DNA of 64,000 bases from Tribonema minus (Eukaryota > Sar > Xanthophyceae > Tribonematales > Tribonemataceae). Where the stretch lies: the NCBI GenBank assembly GCA_017506865.1, contig JAFCMP010000068.1, forward strand, positions 1,302,001 to 1,366,000, read 5' to 3'. Positions 37,646-48,700 of the stretch are shown one piece after another. The translations under genes were made by a program, and so were the position numbers. Within the stretch, counting starts at the first letter, position 1. Each line of letters starts with the position of its first letter. The notes under the pieces are model-generated. The model was not told the DNA's origin and made no database searches. It saw only the letters and a list, made by a program, of their open reading frames with translations.

Positions 37646-38305
37646 GTACAATTCTGGGATCCGCCGGGCCGCCGGGGAGTCGTAGGATGGACATCGTGCT
37701 GCCTGCCGACGCCTTCCCGGTGACCGGCTACGACGACCCGACACGCCACCTACCGCTCATGGTGGACGTTACCTGCTTCGAGGCACAGGTGGCGTCGCGG
37801 GCGGCGAAGCCTGCAGCAGACCCCGAGCGATGTTGCCGCGACCAAGAGGCCGCCAAGACTACCCACTATTCTGGTCATTATGATCAGAATTGCTACAAAC
37901 TTGCCACTTTGGCAATAGGGTCATTTGGCAGCATCGGGGAGCAGGGGCGGAAGCTGCTGGAGGCTGTGGCGACGGAGTATGCCAGCAGGATGTCAGTGCC
38001 CGGAGGAGCGCGCCCTAAAGCTCTCAAGGGCATCGCCCTGGCGCGCTTACGCTCGGCACTGTCGGCAGCGCTCCACATGGCGTACTCTGGTCGTGTCATG
38101 ACACACATGGCAGAATCCAGGGCGGGGGGGCACATGGAGGAGGACGTAGGGGAGGACCCCGAGATGCCATTTGGCGGCGGCGGCGTTTGAGTGGTTGTCG
38201 TTGCGACACTTTCAGACTGTCATACGACATGTAGATTCTTTACAGCTAGATGCCAATCATCTGGGCTTTTTCGCGCCCTGAGCGAGAATTAATAAAAAGT
38301 ACAAT
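37646..38305 (+). mobile_element. 5'-truncated non-LTR retrotransposon (LINE), C-terminal ORF end and 3' UTR
   Basis: An open frame from about 37653 to a TGA at 38190 includes HLPLMVDVTCFEAQV, a Cys/His-containing stretch (HYDQNCYKLATLAIG), FGSIGEQGRKLLEAVA and LARLRSALSAALHMAYSGRV. This arrangement is typical of the region after reverse transcriptase in LINE ORF2-type proteins, whose last helix often reads as RLSVALQRANA. The 3' UTR ends AATTAATAAAAAGTACAA, the same end as the copy at 23.95 kb. GTACAAT at 37646-37652 and 38299-38305 may be the target duplication. The frame is intact but lacks RT and endonuclease. Confidence 0.75.
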
Positions 38306-38605
38306 AATGGATCTCAAAGTGATGTCCATTAATCATAACATCTACATGGTACTGTTGGGTGCAGCAACTAGTAGATACAAAGCCGTTGCCCTAGAATGCC
38401 TGTCATGCACACCTTACTCATGAGAGCACATCGAATATCCGGCCTGTCTTGGAGTGTTCATTTATGTGTATTCGCAAGTAAGACCTGTCTAGTTGTAAGA
38501 ATCTACGTGTTCTCTGAGCCGACTTTCGGTTCTTATTGGCATCAACCCTACCTGCAGGTCTTGGTGACCAGCAATTACAGGGCTATCTTTGCTCTTCCTC
38601 TTCTA

Positions 38606-38811
38606 TTGGTTGGCCAGTTGCACGCCCATAGTTGGCGGTGGCCACAGGCACCAGGGCCCCCGTGACGGTCATACCACCAGTTGACCAGCCCTTCTCATCA
38701 TTGCACAATGAACTTCCCTTCAGCATCAGAGACAGCACCGAGCCTTCCTCTTCGTCCTGTCGTGCTTTGGGCATCTGCCATGGCTACCCAACCCTACAGC
38801 CTGGGAAGCTG
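38606..38811. repeat. Dispersed repeat R1, block B copy
   Basis: Direct-orientation match to 24756-25030, including the stretch before the shared AGCCTTCCTCTTCGTCCTGT. It is interrupted on its right by the inverted-repeat element at 38812. Confidence 0.8.
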
Positions 38812-39552
38812 CCAGGGTTGTTAATGACGTAATGACGCCAAATTACGTCAGAGTAAGTAAGTAAGTAAGTTACTGCAAATTTATAAGTACGGCAAATGAC
38901 GGCAGACTTCAAGTTGAGCTTCGTACTTCAACACCCCACGTATTGTGTTGATGCTCTGGTGAAAGCATTAATATAAGATGCAGGAAAAGTGACACTGCAT
39001 GCACAATGCCTTTGTATACAACTGAATGTGCTTAGCAGTTGCTGTAGTTGTGCATAGTAACGGTGCAATGGCCGAGCAGATGCGTTCGCGCTTGGTCACG
39101 CAGGAGCTCTGTGCAACCTCTGTAGACAGAGCATCATCACTTACATTGTTGCAGATCTGTAAAGCATATTGGATGCTTTCTGCAAGTACATATGAAGGCC
39201 ACCGCAGCGAGGTGCACAGCCCACCTCGCGAGAGAGTGCTTGCACAGAACTTCGTCCCCACCACTTTCCCACGCCAGCAGCAGCTACAGTCACGGTGTAC
39301 GCATGACGGATACTGATTCTATTGCTATCGGCAGACACACAAGTGCAGCGAGGGCGCGCTGTAGGAGGAACACACGATATAAACACAAGTTGCAGTTTCA
39401 AACCCTTGAAGTTGACAAGGTGTTGAAGTTGAACTTCAACTATGATCGGTTGAAGTTGGCCGTAGCCGTAAATGCCGTAAGCCAGTCTTACCGAGTGACG
39501 GACGTAATTACGCGTAAGTAACTCTTCGATGTGCCGTCATTAACAACCCTGG
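38812..39552. mobile_element. Non-autonomous inverted-repeat DNA transposon (hAT-like ends)
   Basis: CCAGGGTTGTTAATGACG at 38812-38829 is the exact inverted complement of 39535-39552. A second inverted motif, AATTACGTC, follows inside each end. The 741-bp element has no transposase frame. The CAGGG start is common in hAT ends, but I see no convincing 8-bp target duplication, so the superfamily is tentative. It sits between R1 and the MYND flank in block B only. It contains the (AAGT)n tract. Confidence 0.82.
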
Positions 39553-39640
39553 TCGGCGTGTCGTCATGTGAGCGCAGGCTGGACTCCGTATGGCAGGACG
39601 AAACCCAATATTATGAAATGATATACTTCAACGTACTCTG

Positions 39641-39684
39641 AAGTACACATCAAAGCGAGAATTAATAAAAAGTACACATCAAAG
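39641..39684 (+). mobile_element. Minimal LINE insertion: 14 bp of 3' end with 15-bp duplication
   Basis: AAGTACACATCAAAG occurs at 39641-39655 and again at 39670-39684. Between them lie 14 bp, CGAGAATTAATAAA, identical to the last bases of the LINE 3' UTR at 38283-38296. The block A counterpart (about 25266-25280) has the empty site. This reads as an extreme 5'-truncated retrotransposition. Confidence 0.75.
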
Positions 39685-39855
39685 ACACTGCATACTGACA
39701 GCATGCTGGTCCATGCAGACCATCAGTTCACTAGACAATGTGACAACAAGCAATAACATGCTGCTTCATCTTGACAGCATCAAACATCAAACACCAGAAG
39801 ACTGCAATGCAATCAGACTTGATGCAAGCACACACTTTTGTAACTTTGCATGACA

Positions 39856-41220
39856 TCATGTTGTCTGCTTGCGCTGTGCAGCCATAAAGTGGCAGGCATG
39901 CTTGTGGGCCTGCCTCCAGTGCGATAGCTGGCATTCGCTGCTGCAGTACTCAACAGCATGGCAACCCCCGCACTTCTTCAAGGGGCGTGCTGAGGTGGCG
40001 GAAGTGCCGCATACGGCGCACCACTTCGTGCGGGACCGCCTGACCGTCACCGTATGCGCGCCCAATGCCAGCGCAACCCCTGAGGTTGACTCTGGTGCGG
40101 TGTATATGCTCTCCTCGTGACCGCCCAAGCTGTTGAGCGTTTCCACGAAAGGCCCTCTCCTACTAGTAGCAGCTGCTGCAGTGTCTGCTGCTGTAGCTGG
40201 CAATTGCTGCATGGCAGCAGGTGTACCAGCCTCATCTGCCTCCGTGGTGACACCATTGTCCGCATCAGCAATGGCCCAGATCTTTTTGTGGAGGAAGGCA
40301 TGTATGCGGGCAGGTATCACAATAGCATCTTGCCTGCCAGCACCACGTCTGGTGCCCTCGAGATCCCCACTGCTGCTGCGCCCACCGGGTTCAGTAACAG
40401 GAGTGAGCTGGGCAACCTCTGCATCGGCAGCGCTGCTGCTCCAGAGGCGGCCAGCACCGCCGCCGCCGGCGCTGCCACTGCCCCCACCAGTTCTGCTGCG
40501 GCTGCCGTGAACATCGCTGGCGATGCTATCATTGGCGCTGCCATGCTCTGCCGCAACCTTGCTGCGACGCAATCCCACTTTTTTACTATGCTGGCTACTG
40601 GCTGCCGCTTCGTCTTGCAGCAGCTGCTGCTCCACGGTCCGCGCCACCCAAGGGGCCATGTCAGCGCTGGCAGCCTCAAGTGCGGCCACCGCCAGCAGAG
40701 CACGTACACGATGCGTGGCGGCGGCAGCTCCCCCACAGAGGCGTGCAGCAGCGCATGGCCGTGCGGTGATAAGGCAGCGCACGTGGACCAGAAATTCACG
40801 CGTGAGCCAGTGGTAGCGCTGCAACAAGCGCATGGTGTATGCGCGGTGTGATGTGACTAGAAACTGCAGTCGCCGCCTGATTTGCTGCGCCTGCACAAAA
40901 AGGTCACTCGCAAGCGCCGTGGCCTCCTGCAGCTGTCTTGCCAGGTTGAGGTCGGTGGTCTCGCCGCACAGCTCTCTCCGCATGCGCCGCTCCTCCAGCT
41001 CTGCCAGCACATGCGCAGTGATGTTGCGATCGTGCTCTATGCGCCACCGCTCGTCAAAGTGACGGTTGATCCGCATCGTCAAGTGCGAAGTGTGGCGAGC
41101 GTGGCGCTTCTCCTCGGCCTCACACGACGCCTGCAACTTGGCGAATATGCTGGCAACGGCCACGGTTTGGGCTCTTGTCGAGGGCATGACTGATGATAAG
41201 AGCCTCTTCATTGCCTGCAT
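39856..41220 (-). CDS. MYND zinc-finger protein, block B copy (intact)
   Basis: Single open frame of 454 residues starting with ATG at 41220 and ending in TGA. Residues 1-130 are charged and helical (EAEEKRHARH, LAELEERRM). Residues about 150-220 hold the conserved ARPCAAARLCGGA and RVRALLAVAALE block. A Ser/Gly/Ala-rich linker follows. Residues 401-443 are a complete MYND finger: CAVC, CGGC, YCSSEC, HWRQAHKHAC. MYND domains bind proline-rich peptides in partner proteins; no catalytic domain such as SET is visible. The paralogue at 25439-26910 is broken. Whether the ATG at 41220 is the true start is uncertain. Confidence 0.75.
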   Translation of the reverse strand: MQAMKRLLSSVMPSTRAQTVAVASIFAKLQASCEAEEKRHARHTSHLTMRINRHFDERWRIEHDRNITAHVLAELEERRMRRELCGETTDLNLARQLQEATALASDLFVQAQQIRRRLQFLVTSHRAYTMRLLQRYHWLTREFLVHVRCLITARPCAAARLCGGAAAATHRVRALLAVAALEAASADMAPWVARTVEQQLLQDEAAASSQHSKKVGLRRSKVAAEHGSANDSIASDVHGSRSRTGGGSGSAGGGGAGRLWSSSAADAEVAQLTPVTEPGGRSSSGDLEGTRRGAGRQDAIVIPARIHAFLHKKIWAIADADNGVTTEADEAGTPAAMQQLPATAADTAAAATSRRGPFVETLNSLGGHEESIYTAPESTSGVALALGAHTVTVRRSRTKWCAVCGTSATSARPLKKCGGCHAVEYCSSECQLSHWRQAHKHACHFMAAQRKQTT

Positions 41221-42509
41221 GGCACAGCGCGATGGTAACAGACATGATATACAGTGGCATCAGTATCACCTCAGTTCGCATCGAGCAGGCCGAGCATCCT
41301 GCATTCAAGTTGTATACAGAGCGTGAAGTAAGTTGTGAATATGCATCAATGCTCGCCTGCCTCAATGTCATTGATTGTAAGGGAGCAGCACCATGTGCCT
41401 GCCAGTAACATTTTGAATAGGATGACTTTGCAGCTGTCGTTTTGAATACGATGATTCCGCAGGGTAGGGCACAGTAGTAGTAGTTTCAGGCACCTGACAG
41501 GGGCTTGCAACAAGCACCTGCCATCAAAGGCATCACGATGCAGTACTGGTATGTTATGTACACTGTTACTTATCACACGTTGTGTGCTAAAGTACACACA
41601 AACTGAGAACGCTGAAGACACGCGGCAAGCAAGAGGCTGTGAATGGTAAAGGTTCCAGTACCATTCGTGTGCATTTCAGCCTATTCCGTGACTCTCGGCG
41701 TTGTTCAAAACTTTGGAGTATCTCTGGTTTTCCCACTCCTTGCCTGACTGCCCAAAGGCACAAGAGAGCCGCAATTGGCTGAAAGCATTGTTCACCCGAA
41801 TGGCGCATCATGCCTTGTATACTTCGTCGTAGTAAGTGTAGTGTATACATCAAACTTCGTGTATGGAGTATTCAATAAGCATTCATGAGCAACAACGCTT
41901 CCAGATCTCCGAGCATGTTTCTTCAGTGAGCCTGAAAACCTGCTTCAGGCTAGCAAGTTGTCAGTTTGCAGTGCGCTGCAAATTCGCACACATGCTGCAG
42001 CTGCTGTTGCCTGCAGCTGCCGCTGTGCGACAGCCGTGCGTGGTACTGCTGCTGCTGCGCCTGTAATGTGGCTTGAGATAAGGTCAAAGCTGCTAGTAGG
42101 GCTGTTGTTGACGTTCGGCTTAGAGCAGTTTAACAGCTTGCACTTGCCAAAGTGGCTGGGGGACATGGGAACCTCAACTTGAAGTCCTGAGCAACACCAA
42201 AAGGTTTGCAGAAGGACAAGGCTACGCGGTAAGGTAAGCACATGTACTCAACCTGCCGACTGTCTGCATAAAATCTGGGCTACATGCACAAACCCCTGAA
42301 TTCCGGAGCGGGAATTTCAGAGCGAGCTTTAAGCTAGTTCCGGGCCCGATGGGTGTGCGGCAATAGTAGCCAGAACCTTCGGAACTACAAAGCACTCGAA
42401 AATGTCACAAAGCACTTCATGAATCTGCCGGCACCGCAAACCTGCAAAGGTACACATCTGTTCAAGCGTAAATCTGGGTGTTGCCTTGAAGTAGGTTGCG
42501 ACTAGCAGC

Positions 42510-42576
42510 CTAGAACCCTAGTTCTAGGGTTTGGATTACATCTAACCCTAGCAATAGGGTTAGGGTTAGGGCTAAG
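42510..42576. repeat. Head-to-head interstitial telomere-like repeats
   Basis: Two inverted pairs occur in succession: AACCCTAG-TT-CTAGGGTT near 42515-42532, and CTAACCCTA-GCAA-TAGGGTTAG near 42542-42562, the latter followed by further TTAGGG units. Both can form hairpins. Confidence 0.85.
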
Positions 42577-43726
42577 GTTATGTCACCGAATAGAACTAGG
42601 ATCAGGTCAAAAGTGTGCAATTGATAAATCGACAAGGCACCCAATGGGCAGCTAGTGCCCACGGCGCGGCAAGGCTATCCGGACGCCCGTCGATGCATGC
42701 GGTGACCGCAATGAAGTTCTGAAGGTTCGGCGAGTTTCGGCAGCAGCTGACCTTCCCGGAACAGAAATCCGGAGGCCTCGGAGGTTTGTGCGCGTACCGT
42801 GTTCTGGCGCTTTTTCAGGTCTCTCGCTGCTGAAGCCGCCGCCGTTGAAGGCAGCATCACGGTGGTATGCAGTGCAGATTGTAATGACAGCCTCCTGACA
42901 ACCATGGTTGCTGCAGATGGGCTGCAGTTGCGCCGTTCAAAGTGCACACAGTGCATGCGCTGACCGCGGCTTTCATGGCTTCATGAATTTGCTTATGATT
43001 TTCACGAGAAATGAGCAATGCTGCGTGTGTGTGCTGACGCGTTGTACTATGGTTTTTGCCATAAGATCGTTTTCACCGTGTTTCGCCATGTCTTGTGTTT
43101 TGGTTTCGTCGAGCGATCCGCAGTATGTGCAAAACACAAACACTTGCTGATTGGCATACAAGTTTGTCCAGCATGTATTGCCGAGGGTGTTGAGGCAATG
43201 GCCAGCGCAGCTGTAAGGTCATGATTATCATGAATCTCCATTTGTGTCATTTGAAATTGCAGTGAACATTACTCGCAGAGACAGCAAATAGCACGCACTG
43301 ACAATTTTGACTTCAGCAGCATGTATCTGCACACACCCTGTATACTTGCTCATGATGTACATACAAGGTGTGCTCGTGTACACAAACACACACCGTGTAT
43401 GCACTCTGTCAGATAATTGAATGGCAATCAATGATTTTGATTACTTTGAGGTAGCTGTTGGATTTTGGCTGTATGTGTGGGTCATTTAGGCTCATGTATT
43501 CGCTTTGAGTCCCAATGTAGAAGGGTGTTAATAAGTTCCCTTGTTCCGGGTTGGACGGCACTCACACCAATGAGGCTCACTTGGGGCCTCTGTGCCCTCG
43601 TTGCCAGCAGTTGCGAACCGTCAGGTGCAGCAGCAACTCTATCTCTCAGCTTCTAAACATTACATCAGTACCAGCACAGTATGGGCTCTCTCTGCCCCGC
43701 CTGCTTTGTTCATCTTGCTTGTGGAC

Positions 43727-43803
43727 CTGGCTACTCAACCCTGCAGCCTGCGAAGCTGCAGCCTATATACGCTTGCCAGTACCAGGTGGTCAGGGGGTTG
43801 AGA
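43727..43803. repeat. Dispersed repeat R1, end fragment
   Basis: Matches 24980-25061 (GGCTAC.CAACCCT.C.GCCTG and GCCAG.ACCAGGTGGT). It is a third, short copy of R1. Confidence 0.65.
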
Positions 43804-44686
43804 ACGCTATAAATTTCACGACTGTACTTCTATGTATGTTGCACACACCGTGCTTTGCTCACATAATATGACCGTGTAAGTGTCTAATGTACGTCCAAGG
43901 TGAGTGCGTATTGCTCACACATTATTGCTGTGTAAGTACTTGATACACTTTCAAGTAGTGCACTATAAACCAGCTCTGAGCATCTGCTTTGGCAAGGGTA
44001 CCAGCTGTTTCAGCAAAATGCGTATCTAATGTAGCCGTGCAGAACAGCATGTACAGCAGCAAAGCGCTACCACAACATGCATGCCCGAGGCGGCTGTAAA
44101 AACCGCAGCTAAGCTGCTTCATCAAATGTTGCATTATTGACAATGCACGTCCTGCTCAGTTGCCATTTGCCCGTGCCTCTTATGAGCACATGCATCCTGC
44201 ATTCCTCAAAGTGGGCATTATATTACAAGAGTGGTGAATGAACACGACTACACTGTTTTTAAGTGGACCAGGACCAATTGTTGACTGCTGAGAGATAAGC
44301 TTACAACTTGGACAACCTAAAGTGGTATGGGTTACAAGCACTCGAAGAATCCACATACGATCTTCTTCCAATCATTGTGCTACATCGGGCAATCATGCAT
44401 CATGTGTAACAGGGTTGAAGGAACAGCGAAACCAGCTCATTAGATACTCTGCTCTGTCTGTCACAGTACTGTACTGCGTGTTCTGTACTTGATGATGCGG
44501 CACTCTTTTTCTTAGACTCAAAATGTATATCATTTGAGTGATTTGCTTCAAGGTATCGTGCCTTTTATGCAAGCGGCGAGGCATTGACTAGTGCCTGTTC
44601 AGCATCATCATCGAGTTGCGCACACTTTCAAAGAGGACTGGATCATAATATGCTTTTGGCACATAATGGTTGTCAATAAAAGAGGT

Positions 44687-44732
44687 AGGGTTGGGGTTCG
44701 AATTAGGGCTATGTTAGGGTTAGGGTGTGATG
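44687..44732 (+). repeat. Degenerate TTAGGG tract
   Basis: AGGGTTGGGGTTCG, ATTAGGGCTATG and TTAGGGTTAGGG in succession. A further isolated variant lies near 45279. Confidence 0.75.
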
Positions 44733-44889
44733 TAGGTACCTCAGAATTGTGCACAACTTTGCAAAGCAATAAAATCAATTGCTCGTGGCATGCTGCTTGT
44801 CAGTACAATGGTGACCACCTGAGGGAACTTTTTCAAGTCGCAGGGTCGCTCCGAGTGCTGGCACCGGCGCACACACACTTGGGTGACCC

Positions 44890-45750
44890 CGCTTTTTGCA
44901 GGGCGTCATGCACGCAGTGGTTGGGTAGCGGTGTTGTGCTACAGGCTCTGTCATGGTATTGTGGTCCGCATTGCATGATGCGTGTACGCTGTATAACTTG
45001 TGTAAAACACTTGTATGGGTCAAGCGCATCCGAACAGAAAAAGCAGATTTGCGAAACTGCTGCGTGACAGGAATGACGTCATGGTACGCACAGGAAGTGG
45101 ATTTGAGGTACTGAACCAGCTGCGCAGTGCTACCCTCACCTGCGTGATCTCGGTGGTCTGATATAGCTGATTGGCAGCAATTATTGACCTCATTCCACTC
45201 ACCATTAACGCACACTTTTGAGTACTCCATCGCATGCTGTAGGCAGATGCTAGTCGTCAGTACAACCGAAAGTATTTAGTTTAGGGTTACGGTCAGAGTC
45301 GAGTTGCGGTTAGCTACCCAGTGTTGCGCGCCTTTTCCTGCGTATTAGTTTGTATGCTCATGGCACACGTTGGTGTTGTCAGTAAAACTACTCGAGGGAA
45401 AGGCTGGCAGCCTCAAGCTGCAGCGGCTCATTGAGTGCTATAAGTGCACTAGGTGAAACTGCTACACGCCGCTCTCACGTCGTGTCATGCATGCAATGGT
45501 TGGGCAGCGGTGTTGTGTTAAAAGCACCGCCGCGGCACCGTGATCCCCACCACATTATGCGTGTACGCTGATGAATGAATTGTTATACAGTGAGGTAAGG
45601 CGTAAGCGCATTGGAACGGTCAAAAGGGCACGGACCTGCATGACCAATACCATAGGACGTGAAGAAGCATATGTAGAACTGAATGTTTGTCGTACTGAAC
45701 CAGCTGCGCAATGCTGCCCTCACCTCCATCAGTTCGGTGGACCCAAATTA
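44890..45750. repeat. Direct duplication downstream of the block B large gene
   Basis: 44900-45000 resembles 45478-45570 (CATGCA.GCA.TGGTTGGG.A then GCGGTGTTGTG), and 45111-45165 resembles 45691-45750 (CTGAACCAGCTGCGCA). The - strand reads VRVALRSWFSTSN in one copy and VRAALRSWFSTTN in the other after TEITQ or TELME. Conservation of this peptide suggests a duplicated 3' exon, perhaps of the gene at 45766-48990, but this is not established. Confidence 0.6.
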
Positions 45751-45765
45751 GTTCTGGGCCTCATT

Positions 45766-48700
45766 TTACTCCTCCACCGCTTGTGCGAGCTGCGTATCCA
45801 GCTTATCCTCCGCCTCCATCTCCTTGACCTCGCCTCCACCCCCCCCCTTAAATATGTCGACGCGCAGCAGCAGCGCGCGGTCTGCGAGGCGGTCCTGCTC
45901 CGTGAAGCTCTCCGCCAGCAGCGCGCCCTCCCAGCTGCAAAACATGACCTCGCAAGTGTCCAACAGCCTGCACACGGGCTCCTTGCTGAGGTCATGCACG
46001 ATGCGCTCATGCAACAGCTTGAGCGCTGCCAAGCGCCGCATTGACCGAGCAGCCGCCGCGGCCGCCGCCGCTGCCGCTGCCGCCGCTGCCGGTGCCGCCG
46101 CCGCTGCCGCCGCCGTCGCTGGCGCCGCTGCCGCCGCCGTCGCTGGCGCCGCTGCCGCCGCCGTCGCTGGCGCCGCCGCCGCTGCCGCCGGCACTGGCGG
46201 ATCCGACGCCTGCTCCTGCTGCGCGCGCATGCCCAGCATGTCTTCAAGCAAGCTGCCGAGTGTGGTCTCGTACGCATCCCGCAGGCCGATGGCAACCGCT
46301 GTCACATCGTTGGCAGCTGCTGCGCTGCCGCTCGCTGCTGCATCACCAGTTACCAGGCATGCGTAGCTCTGCACTTTGCCCACTGCCATGAGCACACACG
46401 TCATTTGTTTCAGCCACACCCACAAGACCGAGTCTATACGAGCACGTGCGTCTGCAGCCGCGCCTGCACCTGCGGCCTGCAGCCCCGCTCCACTGCGCTT
46501 GATGCTGGTGCCGCCCGCGCTAGTGCTGCTGCTGCTGCTGTCGTTGCTGCTGCTGCTGACGTTGCTGCTGCTGCTGCTGCTGGTGCCACTGCTGCTGTTG
46601 CTGCTGTTGCCATCGCCGCTGCTGCCATCGCTGCTGACGCTGCCTCCACTGTTGCTGCTGTGGCGCCGGCCGCTGCTGCTGCTGTCACTTGTGCTGCCAG
46701 AAACGGTTGTGTTCGCCACGGCGATGACATGCTCGTGGCAATGCTCCAGCTGTTCAAGCAGCGAGCGCCGACCAGCGCCGCCGTGACCATGATTGCAGCT
46801 GAGAGGCTGCTGAACCAGCGGCGAATGCTCCAGGCACATCACAGCATCGTGTGCCGTCATGAGCGCATCATCACCGGCTGGCGCAGTTGCTGCCGCTGCG
46901 GTCGCCGCTGCTGCCGGTGTCGCCGCTGTTGCCGCTGTACTGGGCTGCTGCCGCCTCCTGCAGTCATGGTGCCGACGTTCAAGTGCTGATGCTGCAAGCT
47001 GCACGTGCATCTTGGCGTCAGCAATGCAGCGCAGCTTGACATGCAACTCGCGGACGTGCCACTGGCGGCGCTGCAATAGCTGTGTCAAGCGAATTTGATG
47101 CGCCCCATTTGCCGCCAGTTGTAGCCTGTCGATTCGAGCCAGAGATTCCTCCAGCTTAAGCGTGTGCGTTTGGTCCTGCTGCAAGTGTGGCCTGTCCTCC
47201 CCATGATCCCCCAGCTGCAGCTGTAGACGCATTCGCAGTCTTTTGTACTGGTTGTTGACATCCGCAAGCGCCGCCTTGAAATTGCTGCACTCATCTTCGC
47301 CTGCTTGAAAAACTGCGGCGTAGCCTGCACACCATTTGCCAAACACGGCGGTCTGTGCTGGCGGCAGGAGCTGCATCTGCGGTGACGACTCGTCCTCCGC
47401 CGCCATGAGCAAGCGTTCGCTGTACCTGTGCAGCAGCGGTGCCCAGCGATGGGTCCACTGCATGATTATGCGGACTTCAGGGTGCTGTTCCTCCATGATG
47501 TCCGCCGTGCACAAAGGGGCAGTGCAGCCCGAGTCCTGCTTGAGCAGATCCAGGCAGGCAAGCTGGGCACTTTTAGAAATGTGTGTGAACTCGCTAAACC
47601 TGGACATCAAAGCGCTGCCAAAGCGCCTGAGCATCAGCTCAATGGCGACCACCACCGCGCGTACTGGTGCTGCGCTCAGCATGCGTATGACCTCATCGTG
47701 CAGTGTGGCAACTGCCTCCTGCTTCAGCGAGAGCAGAGGTTGGCACTGTTCAGCAGCAAGGCGCCGCTCCGGTTGCTCGCGCAGGGCAGCACAATGCTCC
47801 TCTCAGTGCTCCTGAGTGACTTTGTGCAGTTCCAGCAGCGCCTTCTCGTGCACGCACCACAGGCGCTCCACAAGCGTGCACGCGTCGTGCGACGGCTGTG
47901 TGCTGTTGCCGTCGTCTGGAAGAAAAGCAGCGCTGAGAGCACCGCTGATGATAAGGAGCATCTGCGTGAGGTGCACCAGCCACTCCGCGACCGCGTCGCC
48001 TGCCTGCTGCAGTCGCTGTCGGTACTCCAGCTGTAAGCTCTCGCTGCTTCCGTCAGCGCACTGCTGCTGCACTCTGCGCAGAGCTCTGTGCACCGATTTG
48101 CATGCCGCCTTGGCTCTGAGTCTGCTCGCGTCGGTTTTCTCAAGCATGTGCTGCAGGCTGATGGCATATTCGTTGACAACACCAGCGCCACGCAGACCGT
48201 CGCTGTGCATGTGACTTAAGCACCACACCATATCCCGGGCTGCGAATAATGGATTGCTGCCTGCCTGCAGTGCTGCGTTGTTGATTACTGGTGTTTCGGG
48301 CCTGACAATCACTCGCAACCAGTCCACGAGCTGATGCAGGCTAGCGGCACTTATTGTCAGGAGAGCTTTGTCGCCGTTTGTACGCATGTTCACCAGAGCA
48401 GCAGGCGTGTCCGCATCAGGCTCCGGCAAGACGTGCCTGCGTAGGTCCATGTCATTGAGTGCGGTCATCATTTGCTCGCGACATGTTATGCACTGCACAC
48501 TCCGCATGTGCTTGTGCAATGTGGCAGCTGGAATCTGCATCTCGACAACCCCATGCTTGTGGGCAAGATAATACGCCTCCACTAGCTGCCTAGGCAAGCG
48601 CTGCCATGGCCACTGCCTTGCTGCAGCCTCGGCTATCACAGGGCTGGAGATCAGTAGCTGAGCGTTGTGGCACTCATCGTAGGTGCCGCCGCTGCTGCTG

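Larger units (their letters stand above)
41221..44889. other. Long gene-poor stretch in block B
   Basis: No conserved protein was recognised. It holds telomere-like motifs near 42.5 and 44.7 kb, an R1 end fragment at 43727-43803 and many short frames. A - strand frame at 42675-42956 has no family signature. Confidence 0.45.

Noticed and set aside
45766..46300. Long Arg-rich frame antisense or out of frame in the poly-Ala region (45729-46295)
   Set aside because: It is the shifted reading of GCN/CGN triplet repeats inside the large gene, whose own frame is supported by its paralogue.
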